From NCBI GenBank assembly GCA_963924555.1, contig OZ004586.1, forward strand, positions 7,336,501 through 7,400,500: 64,000 nt of DNA, given 5' to 3'. This DNA is from Crambe crambe (Eukaryota; Porifera; Demospongiae; Poecilosclerida; Crambeidae). Of this stretch, positions 54,736 to 64,000 are shown piece after piece (within the stretch, counting starts at the first letter, position 1; the number at the start of each line of letters is the position of its first letter). The position numbers and the translations under genes were made by a program. The notes under the pieces are model-generated. The model was not told the DNA's origin. It made no database searches and saw nothing but the letters and a program-made list of their open reading frames with translations.

Positions 54736-57700
54736 TTACCTATAGTATAGTTCATAACATCTCAGAACCTTCTGTAAAAGAGGGTGCATGTTTTGGAGTG
54801 CCTGCATCTCCAGCAGGTCAGGACATGACTGGTACAGAAATGGAATGTTGCCAGTACTTTTTAGAGGGATATGTCGCCACCCATAGCTAGGATGAGAGTG
54901 ATATCTTTTTAAGGGTAGTGGTCTGGGAGAGTCATGTTGCTGTAGTAGTTGGTGGCGATGGGGGAAGTGCAGAGTTCTGAAATCACAGAGGGATTGGGAT
55001 CTCCTTAGGTTGTGTCGTGGAACAGCAGGATCTCTTCGCAGAGCACGGGCCATGCAGTCACGAAAGGGTGGATTACTTTTAACCTTAGGAGTAAAATATC
55101 TACTACTAAGAATATCAGTTAAGTTTAAATTCTCCGTGGAATGATGGAGAGAGTCATTTAGACTCATGATAAAATTGCAACAGAAATGAGGCATTGCAAA
55201 TAGTATGTCATCAATGTTGTGTACTTGTGCGCTTATTGACTTGGAGTTCATCTCTGCTACGCAGCTCAAGTATTGGAAAGACCTCAACATCTCCAGTGGG
55301 TGAATTTTATGTGATTCCAGGGTAACATGCTCAATGCTCCCAGCATTAGTACATACTCTACATCCAAAGTTAGTCTTTAATGTTGAAATAGTGGAGGAAG
55401 ATAGTGCTGCCTGAAGTACTGGATAAAGCTCATAAGAGGTGAACAGTTCTGACCTTTTATATGGTAGTGGATCACCCAATGTTGGAAGTGACGGATCACC
55501 CAGGAGTGCCTTTACGACATCACTAAGTAAAGCAGGATGACATTGAAGTACTAATTTTGTAAGAGTAGAACTAGTGGATATGATTTTACATAATTCCTGC
55601 ACACCTTTCCGAGTAGGAGTACGGCACACAAGACTGAATTCTTGCAAGTTTGTAATATGTTGAATGGATTGGTAAAGTAAACAGTCATCTTCACATGATT
55701 CAGAGAATTTTAAGGCAATACTTGTCAATCCTGGTGAACTTTTTGAAATCCAATCAGAAAGAACTGGTACTAATGGAGAAGAAATGCCATATAGAGTGAG
55801 AGAGTTGATATGAAATTTGGGAAAGTACTTCGTGAGTGATGTAAGTTTGGATGATACATGCACACTGTCATGTACATCTATATGTAAGTTCTTAATAGTC
55901 CCTAATGTTCCACCATTTGTTTTCTTTGTGTGCTCAGACAAACTATGCACCAACATCTCTAGAGATGTATGTATGCTCACTTTCTGGCACTGAATAGGAA
56001 CATGGACTAGACAATATCCAAAAACATACACATCCAAGGGGGTGGTCAAGCGTAAGGGGGTGGACAACTGTATATAAAAAGTTTTGATGTTTAGTTTAAG
56101 TTCAGAAATGTCTCGAATTTCATATAAACAATGCATTAGGTAAGAGAATTGGGTCTTGATTCCTTGAAAGATTTTTTCAATGTAGCCCACAATACCACAC
56201 AAGAACTGACCAAAGACTTTGAGGTGTGGTATCACTTGTCCAAATTGGGATACTGTTTTAGAAGCTTCATCTACTAAGTCAGAATGACATGAAACATACC
56301 AAGCAGCAAGAAACTCTTGGATGCTGAGATGGAGGAAGGAGTAGGAGGTTGCTGCACCCTCACACACATACATCTCTTTGACTGCATTCATGAGACCTAA
56401 ATGCTGGAAATCCTCTCCAACATCACTATCAGTAAACACTAGCTGCACATCTTCCTCAAACAGACCACTGCAAGCTAGTTGACTAACTCTCTCAAGGTCT
56501 ATGGAAACACTCTCTGGTAGATCTTTAAGACTACTGGGTACTTTGGAATGCTTGTCCCATTGCCCACTAGAAATCATGTGCCTCCTGATCAGAACTAGAG
56601 TAAGGGTGGTATAGAGCTGTGTCATGGTTTTGGGCATCAGCTCTCTGCTCTTTCTGATGTCTTTGTACACTTGTGCAATAATGGCACAATTGACAGGAAT
56701 GTACATCAGTGAGTTAATGACAGGGTTAGAAAATATAAAATCCTTAAAGTGAGCAAGAACCTTGGGTTCTGATTTGAAAGCTATTTCTGCAAACCTTACT
56801 TTGCACTCATCAGTGAAACCACACACCTCTACATGCCTGAAACCCTGAGGAAAGTAACTCTTAAGAGCAGATGGTCGACTAGTAACAAGACGAGTAGCTT
56901 TAGGTAAGCAAGAACCACTAATTAATCGCATTATCAAACTGTTCTCTTTGCGAATCACGGAAGACATCTCGTCAAAACCATCCAATATGAATAGGACACC
57001 CTCCCCCTCACATTTCCACACCTCATTCACCACTTCCCTGCGAAATCGCTTATCATCATGATATATCAGGTCCTCCAAGGAAGTAGCATTCTGGACCCTT
57101 CTTTCACGAAGCTTTAGCAGAAGTACCATTTTATAGTGTTTTAATGAAGTCAAGGTGTCCCACTTCCTGCACAACTCCCAGGCCAAAGTGCTCTTACCAA
57201 TGCCAGGGGGTCCTTCCACCAACACAAACCTTGTCCCTGAAGGTACAATGTCGTCCAATTCTAAAGGGGTTATTGCTCCTCTAATTTCATCCACACCACC
57301 ATGCAGGGATGCTTGTGAGAATCTGTCATCTTCATGAATAGCTCTACCTTTATTCACCAAAGCAAGGTTAATGAACTCACTACAAGGAGCAATGGAGAGT
57401 TTGTCATCACAAGCTACAGACTCATTTTCATAGTATGGTTTGAGGTAATTATTTGCATATTGCATCAGTGCTGAGTGCTTAACTTTCCCTTTCCTTGGAG
57501 ATTTATTGGAAATCTTCTTGGAATGTTTTTTGTGATGAGTTTTCTTCTTGTGTTTTTTCGTAGTGGTCACATGATCACTATCAAAGGAGTCAGAACTAGT
57601 GGCACTACTTGATGTAGATGATGGACTAGATGATGAGACTACACGTTGTCTTTTCTTACTTTTCTTGTGTTTGTCCAGTACCTTGTGTTTGTGTGTTCCT

Positions 57701-57811
57701 TTATGCTGTCTTGTGGAGGTAGAGGGTTTCTTACGTTCAGCTGGTGGAGTGTTGGAGGCAGAGGCAGACTGGTCAGAATGATCACTGTCACTGGACAAGG
57801 ATGAGACATTC
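54736..57811 (-). CDS. NLR-5 main exon: basic linker, NACHT, LRRs, tail
   Basis: The intact exon starts at 57,811 after CATTACAG. The linker is of the NLR-3 kind (THHKKHSKKIS, YANNYLKPYY) and the NACHT middle of the NLR-4 kind (RHVEVCGFTDECKVRFAEIA). It has Walker A GPPGIGKST, Walker B VLFILDGFDE and RLVTSRPSA. LGLMNAVKEMYVCEG is followed by SFLHLSIQEFLAAWYVS. The LRR region has the longest insert of the set (ALLGDPSLPTLGDPLPYKRS), with the frame kept. An extra TPLRLTTPLD duplication lies before VYVFGYCLVHVPIQ. The tail has LRRSQSLCDFRTLHF and YQSCPDLLEMQALQNMHPLL. The phase fits the 34 nt mini-exon. Confidence 0.9.
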
Positions 57812-59502
57812 CTGTAATGGATAGAGTGCAGTAACATTTCTATTTGATACAATGACATGCAGGATACATAAGCTAAATGTAGACCTATTCCACTTTCTCA
57901 TTAAATTAAGCATGTTTATTGAAGGTCTAGGAACTAGACTAGTGGTCACCTATGCCTTGCTTGCCATGCTGGAACTGTGGGAAATGATGTTATTCCCAAG
58001 GACCTCATGCTCCTAGGTCTACAGAACAAGTTTATTATTGCTACAGTATGTAGTATGACAAGTTGGTAATGGTCTCCAACATTAAAAGCTAGATAATATT
58101 GCAGTGTGGTAATGGTCATCGATGTTATAAACACACCTCGAGTCATATGGAGCTAGTTGGTAAAGGTTATCATTGGACAGTCCATCTAACTAGCAACATT
58201 AACAAGTGCATATTTGGTACAGTATAGCAGTTCAGTATGCTATACCCAAAGAGTACAATAAGCCTATATCGATGGTGAGTGGTGACCATTCATATTGACA
58301 CAATGATATGCAAGAACAATGATATGCAGCATACCCATTTCTAGAAGTCTGCAGAACTGTGTTCTTTTGAGACTAAGAAAATGATGCTACCCCATGCTCT
58401 TAGATTCTGACCACAGTATCAAACATTATTCAGCGAGCACGAGCAAGCGGAGCAAGTGAGCTGACTCTCAGGTCATAACTCATTGAAATTGTATATATAT
58501 CTAGGTCTGGGTCTACACTCCAAAATGCCTGAGGGTGATAGTAGCACAACACGTGCATAATGCACATGTTGTAATTGTGATTTCTACAGCCTTAGGCACT
58601 AGGCTAGGCTAGGCATTGGCACTAGACTATATTTAAGTGGATTGTAGGCACTAGGCTTTATCTAAGTGCTTCATGGAAGCATTACAGCTTTTTATGTATG
58701 CCACTTGCATAACTCAACAGTGAATCTTCTAAGTAACACAAGGGGAAAAATGAATATTAGCTCAAAAAGCCTATAGGAATACTAGCTTGCTCGCTTGCTT
58801 GCTGTGACTCAAATGTTGCACATTGCCCTAGTATATGGTATAAGTCTATGGTTACTCTTGTGGACAGATAGTCATACAGTTACAATATTAATCCAGTTCA
58901 GAATCCGAGATATAAATCCACTTTATGTGTAAACTGTCAAATTGAATTAGAATTGAATCCGCATTAAATTCTGTGGGTTGAATTCTGGATTCAATTTCAA
59001 TCTGGATAAGGTGTTTACACGTGTCACTACTCCGGATTCTGATCTGGATAAAAAGTGCCGTGTAAACAGGGCTATACTCTATCAGCAAGAATCTCCCAAG
59101 TCACTCCATCAAAGGACTCGTTTGAGATTGGTTGTCTCACATTGGAAGCTAAATGTATTAGCAAGCATCGTGCTTCCTTGTATGGAAAGTTGGTAATGGT
59201 CTCCAACAGCAAAAGCTAATTTTATTGCAATGTGGTAATGGTCATCACTGTTATCAACACACTTCCTTATTCCAGGTGGATAAGCTCTCGAGCAGTATTA
59301 TTGGATGTCTAACATCTTAGTTATGCTCAGACTGTAGTAGTAAGAGTGGTAGAAAATAGAGCATAGATGTACTGCTATAAAAGAATGAATTTTTCTTCCT
59401 ACACCTTTGAAGGATCTTTAGGTATAAGAATGAGATCCACCATGCCTAACTTTAGTGAGCAGGTAATCAATAACCATTCAGTATATCTATGTAGTTACTT
59501 AC
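57812..59502 (-). other. NLR-5 intron
   Basis: No coding. It shares blocks with the NLR-1 intron, including the inverted pair at 58,875-59,075 (TTATGTGTAAACTGTCAAATTG and GATCTGGATAAA-AGTGCCGTGTAAACAGGG) and the CACTAGGC-rich segment at 58,585-58,660. Confidence 0.5.
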
Positions 59503-59536
59503 AGTGCAGTGTTGTCTGGAGGATCTGCAATGCCAC
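59503..59536 (-). CDS. NLR-5 mini-exon (short form)
   Basis: 34 nt, borders TATGTAATAG and GTAAGTAAC; encodes GGIADPPDNTAL with junction codons. It is nine bases shorter than the others, so the phase is preserved (34 and 43 both leave remainder 1). Confidence 0.7.
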
Positions 59537-59656
59537 CTATTACATAAAGAAAGAATGTCACTAGTAAAAGTACCATAGATCATAATAATTATGTTTATTG
59601 GATCACCCTCAAGCTACATGCTCCTTCACCACCACCTGGATTCAGTATGGACGTAC

Positions 59657-59975
59657 CTTTTCCAAGAGTCTCATACTCTTTATCCAGTATCTTCACAATG
59701 TCCTCATACTTCTTCATATTGCTGTGGAAGTACTTGACTAGCTTGTGGTAGTTGTCAGGGTTGAGCTCCACTTTCTCCTTGATAGCAGTCGCCAACACAC
59801 CAGCTTTATCAACACGCGACAGTCTTGAGCTTGGGTCAATGACATCATCATAGTCGCCTTGCTTAAGAAAACCTTCCTTATGGAGATAGTGTGTAATGTC
59901 TCTGTCTCCACGCAAAGCAGTTTCCAGTTGTCTTGTACAATTGATCAAAGTGCTGGATTCCCTGGACTCTTCCAT
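59657..59975 (-). CDS. NLR-5 CARD-like effector exon
   Basis: ATG at 59,975 (CTGCTATGG). MEESRESSTLINCTRQLETA is followed by ITHYLHKEGFLKQGDYDDVI, LSRVDKAGVLATAIKEKVEL and YEDIVKILDKEYETL, ending at donor AAAG/GTACGT in phase 1. It is clearly homologous to the NLR-3/4 CARD but about half diverged, and it is the parent type of the inverted relic at 12,951-13,230. Confidence 0.75.
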
Positions 59976-60021
59976 AGCAGTAACTTTTCTCTGAGACTAT
60001 AGTAAGTTCATAGGATAATTA

Positions 60022-60188
60022 CAGTGGGACCCTCCAACAAGGGACATTCCAAGAAAGGACAACCTCCCAACAAAGGATGCTCTTTTGGACAAGCATCAGT
60101 ACATTTTTAACTGCCAAGAAAAGGACAACCTTTCTACAAAGGACAAAGTGGCTGATCTCAAAGTGTCCTTTACTCAGAGGTCCCACTG
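60022..60188. mobile_element. TA-flanked MITE upstream of NLR-5
   Basis: TA/CAGTGGGACCCTCC ... AGAGGTCCCACTG/TA. The inner arms carry repeated AAAGGACAACCT segments. Ends and TA flanks fit a Tc1/mariner-mobilised element. It lies about 45 bp upstream of the NLR-5 start codon, where promoter or 5' UTR would be. Confidence 0.75.
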
Positions 60189-60277
60189 TATTTTCAATCA
60201 CACATTTTAGCAGGATAAAGTTGTGTCTGGTCCATAATAGTTTAATATACAGGGTTATGTGGGGGAAATTCTTGTGG

Positions 60278-60375
60278 ATCTAATACACACAGACAAAAAA
60301 GGGAATCACTCGCTTCACCTCATAACTAAGTCTAGCTAGGACTGCTTAGTACATCAAGCTCACCTTTGAAATTCA
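60278..60375. repeat. array-edge repeat, matches window start
   Basis: TACACACAGACAAAAAAGGG, CTGCTTAGTACATCAAGCTC and CACCTTTGAAATT match 5-115. The similarity ends at about 60,375, which marks the right edge of the duplicated array. Confidence 0.65.
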
Positions 60376-61363
60376 AGGGGTGGTCACTCCAATACGCACA
60401 CCCGCGACCGGGGTCAAGATTAAGGTCAAGCGGTCAAGCCCAAAATGCAGTGACAGTCAAGCGGTCAACGGCTATTCAGTCGGTCAAATTGGGGTTCAAA
60501 GGGCAGATTAAATTGACGCATGCGCATAAATTCTTATCATAACATGAACAGGCCAGAGACCGGATCCGCGGAAGTTCCATTATAGCGCGTACAATGTTAC
60601 TTTTTATACAAATAACGATTACGTCATTAAACAGCTGATAACAAATCCACGTGTTTCGTGGGCTGTTTAAATTAGTTCATTTTTTCTGTGATCCTTTGTA
60701 AAAGTATCTTGGCAGAAAGCGAGTCACATGATCAATATGAGCAATCTGACCAACCAGTTCGCTCCAATCACTTCCGCTTTCCGCCTTCCTGTTGCAAGGT
60801 TTTGGAAAACCGCTGTATCATAACATGAACAGGCCAGAGACCGGAAGTTCCATTATAGCGCGTACATACAATGTTACTTTTTATACAAATAACGATTACG
60901 TCATTAAACAGCTGATAACAAAATCCACGTGTTTCGTGGGCTATGTTTACTAGTTCATTTTTCTGTGATCCTTTGTAAAAGTATCTTGGCAGAAAGAGAG
61001 AACAGTGCAAGAAGATCATGAAATGACAAAAGTTATCTCCTAATTAAAAAGAATAGAGGCATCAGACAGCTTAAAAAAAGGTAGGTTCAGCTTGATATGG
61101 TTGTAATTCTCTGTTCAAACATTAGTTCCCAAGGCTTCCCATATTAGATAAGCTGGCCTAAGAACATGCAGTCAATGTTTTTAACTACGATGCAGTTTGT
61201 AGTATGTTCCCTGTAGGTGGTTACAAGTTATTGTAGCTCAAATTTCAGGAAAATTTAGTATAATTAGTGAGGATATAAGTTTTATACATAGAGTTTCATC
61301 GAGTCTTTCAGTTGATTGTGTTTGTATCTTCATTATAGTCGAAGTCACCAAAAACTTCCATCA
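60376..61363. repeat. tandem duplication of a ~180 bp segment, otherwise no gene
   Basis: 60,537-60,715 and 60,820-60,998 are near-identical (CATGAACAGGCCAGAGACCGG, ATTATAGCGCGTACA, AACGATTACGTCATTAAACA, CCACGTGTTTCGTGGGCT). The second copy lacks ATCCGCG and has ACATAC inserted. 60,405-60,500 holds short GGTCAAG/CGGTCAA repeats. No coding frame. Confidence 0.75.
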
Positions 61364-61471
61364 TTATGACATGCTGCCAAAAGTGTGATCTTCAGTATGG
61401 TCATCTTCATCTTCTGAGCTTGAGTCACTGTCAGTTGTCTCCAAATCAGTGTTCGAGGGATGGCTGGTAGC
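61364..61471 (-). CDS. possible terminal exon with acidic tail
   Basis: After acceptor TGCCTTTACAG the - strand reads ATSHPSNTDLETTDSDSSSE and then DEDDHTEDHTFGSMS and a stop. The Ser/Asp/Glu-rich composition, casein-kinase-like sites, good acceptor and terminal stop look like the last exon of a gene lying to the right. I could not find the preceding exon with confidence; 61,480-64,000 shows no clear match. Unknown function. Confidence 0.35.
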   Translation of the reverse strand, partial: ATSHPSNTDLETTDSDSSSEDEDDHTEDHTFGSMS

Positions 61472-61713
61472 CTGTAAAGGCAGGTTAGTACATCCACTTC
61501 AAACTACACATCAATAACCCCATCTCCTTCTCCATTTTGGAACAGTACATGTGATCAATAAGTCCCTCTCCCTTTTGGTATATAGTCGAACCAATATAAT
61601 AATTACGCATGGTCTAAGAATCATCTGAGGATCAATCAAAATTAATAGTGAACTTTTGGCTCGTGCATTACATTCACCTCTAGCATTATAGCATGTTTAC
61701 GTACATTATGTCT

Positions 61714-61768
61714 CTACAAACATCATTACATGGTGTATTTTGTTAATGGATGAAATGGTGTATTTTGT
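61714..61768. repeat. 26 bp tandem duplication
   Basis: ATGGTGTATTTTGTTAATGG plus ATGAA occurs twice in direct tandem. Confidence 0.85.
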
Positions 61769-61779
61769 TAATGGATGAA

Positions 61780-62640
61780 ATCTCTAGCTGTCTTCATGGA
61801 TTGCTGTATTAGTTGAGCTGTGTATGGTTCATGGCTCAGTACCACAATTTGTATCCAGACACTTCCAAGTATTTAGTAATGTCGTAGGGTTATGAAGTTA
61901 GTGTGCATTTCTCTTGGAAAGGGGATTTGGTGTTCCAATGTGGTACTAGCAATCTGGCAGTCCCTATAATTGAAAATGAAATGCAGAATGGAAATAAGAC
62001 TTAGTGAGTTTTGATAACATTATTGCTTTATGAATATACATGAGCCCTTCTCAGTCAATGCTCATGCACACTATCTCACATTAATTTTAATGTAACAATG
62101 TTACACAGTGTTACTTATCTTGCATTAAATGTGACCCAATGTTACACAGTGTTACACAGTTATGCAGTTGTGAACTGATTAGCGATTTGAATACGGTTGA
62201 TTTGGTGAAGATGAAATTGGTGTCTTCTCCATATGCTTCTACTGGAGCCAGGAGACTCTTGATTCCAGTGCTCATCTCAAGCCCTTTAATGTACCTTTCT
62301 GAGTCCCATCACTCATCCAGCTACATCATTAATATCATCTCACCAGGTTCAATCCTTTGTCTTGGGGGTTCCCAGCTTGTTTCTGTTGTTTTGATGTGGC
62401 ATGGCATCTTGAGGCATTTGTGAGAATGCCAAAGATGAAATTCATTTCCATTCTTCGAATACTTCACACTTCTCAAATGGCCAAGAATTTTTGCAATGTA
62501 TTCCCGCTAGCACATTAATTTTTTTGGAAGTCCTGGTTATGATACGGTGCCAATTATAGTTGACGTTTGGTACTGAATTTCCACTGATTTCGAATACCTG
62601 CTATAATTAGTAATAGAGAAACACCTCCTATATGATTGTA
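61780..62640. other. no gene seen
   Basis: Short repeated AATGTTACACAGTGTTAC words lie at 62,093-62,160. The + frame at 62,139-62,423 has no recognisable domain. No splice-supported coding. Confidence 0.45.
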
Positions 62641-62642
62641 GT

Positions 62643-62935
62643 GAAGGGGAAAAAATTTATGCTAATAAAAGGCCATGTAGGGTTAGTCTGTACTTCTACC
62701 TGTAGCAGTTTCTGTGAACAAACATCAAAATTATGCTGCCTTCAATAATAATCCCTACATCACTGCCTAAACCCAAGCTCATGTCAGTGTAAAAGTGTTC
62801 TGCTTGGTTTAGGCAGTGATGTAGGGATTATTGAAGGCAGCATAATTTTGGACAGAAACTGCTACAGGTAAAAGTACAGACTAACCCTACATGGCCTTTT
62901 TATTTAGCATATATAATTTTTTCCCCCCTTTCCTT
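62643..62935. mobile_element. large foldback element
   Basis: Arms of about 125 bp. Left: AAGGGGAAAAAATTTATGCT ... GGCCATGTAGGGTTAGTCTG ... ATCCCTACATCACTGCCTAAAC. Right: the inverse, ending TTAGCATATATAATTTTTTCCCCCCTT. A ~30 bp loop separates them. No coding frame. Confidence 0.85.
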
Positions 62936-63640
62936 TTAAATCTACTTTTTATGTGACCTTTACTTACTTCGAATAATTACATCTCTTGCTAGAGGAACAC
63001 CAGTCCTGCTATATGATTGCAATAGTGTCAGACCAACTGGAAATGGCCAACCAAACTGCAGATTTGGATTGACATTAATGTGTCAGACTGTTACTCTATA
63101 ATAGCCCCTGCGCTATAATGCCCCATTATCAAATTAATCAGCTTGATTAAAATTAGCTCCTGGTTGGACTATCTCCACACCAAATTCAGCCCCCAAGGTT
63201 ACAAGTAACCAGCTTCTAATGAGTTGTTCTTTTCAGTATACAACCACCCTCAGCTGGCTGCAAGCATCAACCACCCTCAGCCCAGCTAGCTGCAAGAGCA
63301 ATTCTTATATAAAAGATAGAACCATGCATACTTCGGCCTCTTCATCTGGGCCTCTTATGAAGTTTGAAAGTACCTAATCACTCAGTGGCAAAAGAAACTA
63401 TAGATCAACATCACAGCAAAAAAAAATATAACAAAAAATGACACCTGTCAGGGTCGTGCATGCCCTTATGTACTGCCAAGCAATCAAATTGATCAGTCTT
63501 TGACTGATGACTGACTAACTGACTTAACATCATGGTTGGACCAACACCAGCATAGATAGATCTTGTTTTAGTTATCATGTGCATGTGGTAGCATCACTGC
63601 ACAGATGTCAAGTCAATTAGGAATGATTTTTGTTGTGACT
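62936..63640. other. no gene seen
   Basis: AT-rich. A direct duplication of CAACCACCCTCAGC lies at 63,240-63,285. No supported feature. Confidence 0.45.
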
Positions 63641-63644
63641 AATT

Positions 63645-63845
63645 TTAATAGTGGCTAACATGCCAATCTGATTGGTCGGAATGTTTCCCATAGGAACCTC
63701 GTAGAAATCAAATCTGATTGGTCAAAGTGTTTGCCATAGGAACCTTATGTAAATAGTGGAAAGGAACAGTTATACCATAGGTGAAATAGAGCAATGTGAT
63801 TGGTCAGAGCATTTCCCATAGGAACCGTATGTAAATGGTGGAGAG
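63645..63845. repeat. three tandem ~70 bp repeats with inverted CCAAT boxes
   Basis: Each unit contains TGATTGGTC, then TTTCCCATAGGAACC (or TTTGCCATAGGAACC), then in two copies TATGTAAAT-GTGGA. ATTGG is the reverse of CCAAT, so a promoter or enhancer use is possible, but no gene start is visible in the remaining window. Confidence 0.55.
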
Positions 63846-64000
63846 GAGGGAGGCTTTGACACAGGATAAATTGATGTCCAGCCTCTACAACTGAAGATTT
63901 TCCCTGTTGATCTGCATCGATCGGTGAAATTCAGTGCTGTGCCATCAAGTGTCGGGTTAACTGTGATTGACCAATGCTTATGGTAATGTTTATAAAATCA

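Noticed and set aside
62330-62360. AGGTTCAATCC as a tRNA or SINE B box
   Set aside because: No matching A box or cloverleaf around it on either strand.

Overview
This is animal DNA with spliced genes: GT-AG introns, AATAAA signals, AT-rich intergenic DNA and many short transposons. The main genes are NACHT-leucine-rich-repeat receptors (NLRs) with N-terminal CARD-like or Death domains, next to copies of a PDZ plus three-LIM (Enigma-type) gene. Large families of Death/CARD-NACHT-LRR genes are known from demosponges such as Amphimedon, so a demosponge is my best guess. That is an inference from gene content; no marker gene here proves it.

Layout. The window is a tandem array of a composite unit. 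Each unit holds a PDZ-LIM gene or its remnant on the + strand, converging tail to tail with an NLR on the - strand. Unit 1: PDZ-LIM copy A (1.3-7.8 kb) and NLR-1 (8.1-14.4 kb). Then 14.5-19.0 kb of repeats. Unit 2: a LIM remnant (19.8-20.1 kb) and a truncated NLR pseudogene (20.4-22.0 kb). Transposons follow: an arginine-rich ORF remnant, a TTAA element and a decayed Mutator-like (MULE) element at 23.5-28.3 kb. Unit 3: NLR-3 (28.6-34.0 kb). Unit 4: degenerate LIM pieces with the last two PDZ-LIM exons (35.7-38.6 kb), and NLR-4 (38.9-43.7 kb). Unit 5: PDZ-LIM copy B, the most complete (45-54.4 kb), and NLR-5 (54.7-60.0 kb). The first 130 bases of the window match the sequence just beyond NLR-5 at 60.3 kb, so the array probably continues to the left. 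From 60.4 kb to the end there is mostly repetitive or featureless DNA, with one possible acidic terminal exon on the - strand.

Gene models. All four full NLRs have the same exon logic, supported by splice-phase arithmetic. An effector exon or exons ends in phase 1. A 34-43 nt mini-exon follows. Then one ~3 kb exon carries a Ser/Lys-rich basic linker, the NACHT NTPase, LRRs and a conserved tail. NLR-3, -4 and -5 use a CARD-like effector. NLR-1 instead uses a two-exon Death domain, and an inverted, broken CARD exon lies in the intron beside it. The PDZ-LIM copies can be traced exon by exon, but every copy in the window has a frame break or lacks exons.

Paralogous units serve as filled and empty sites for several recent transposon insertions, which gives exact target-site duplications.
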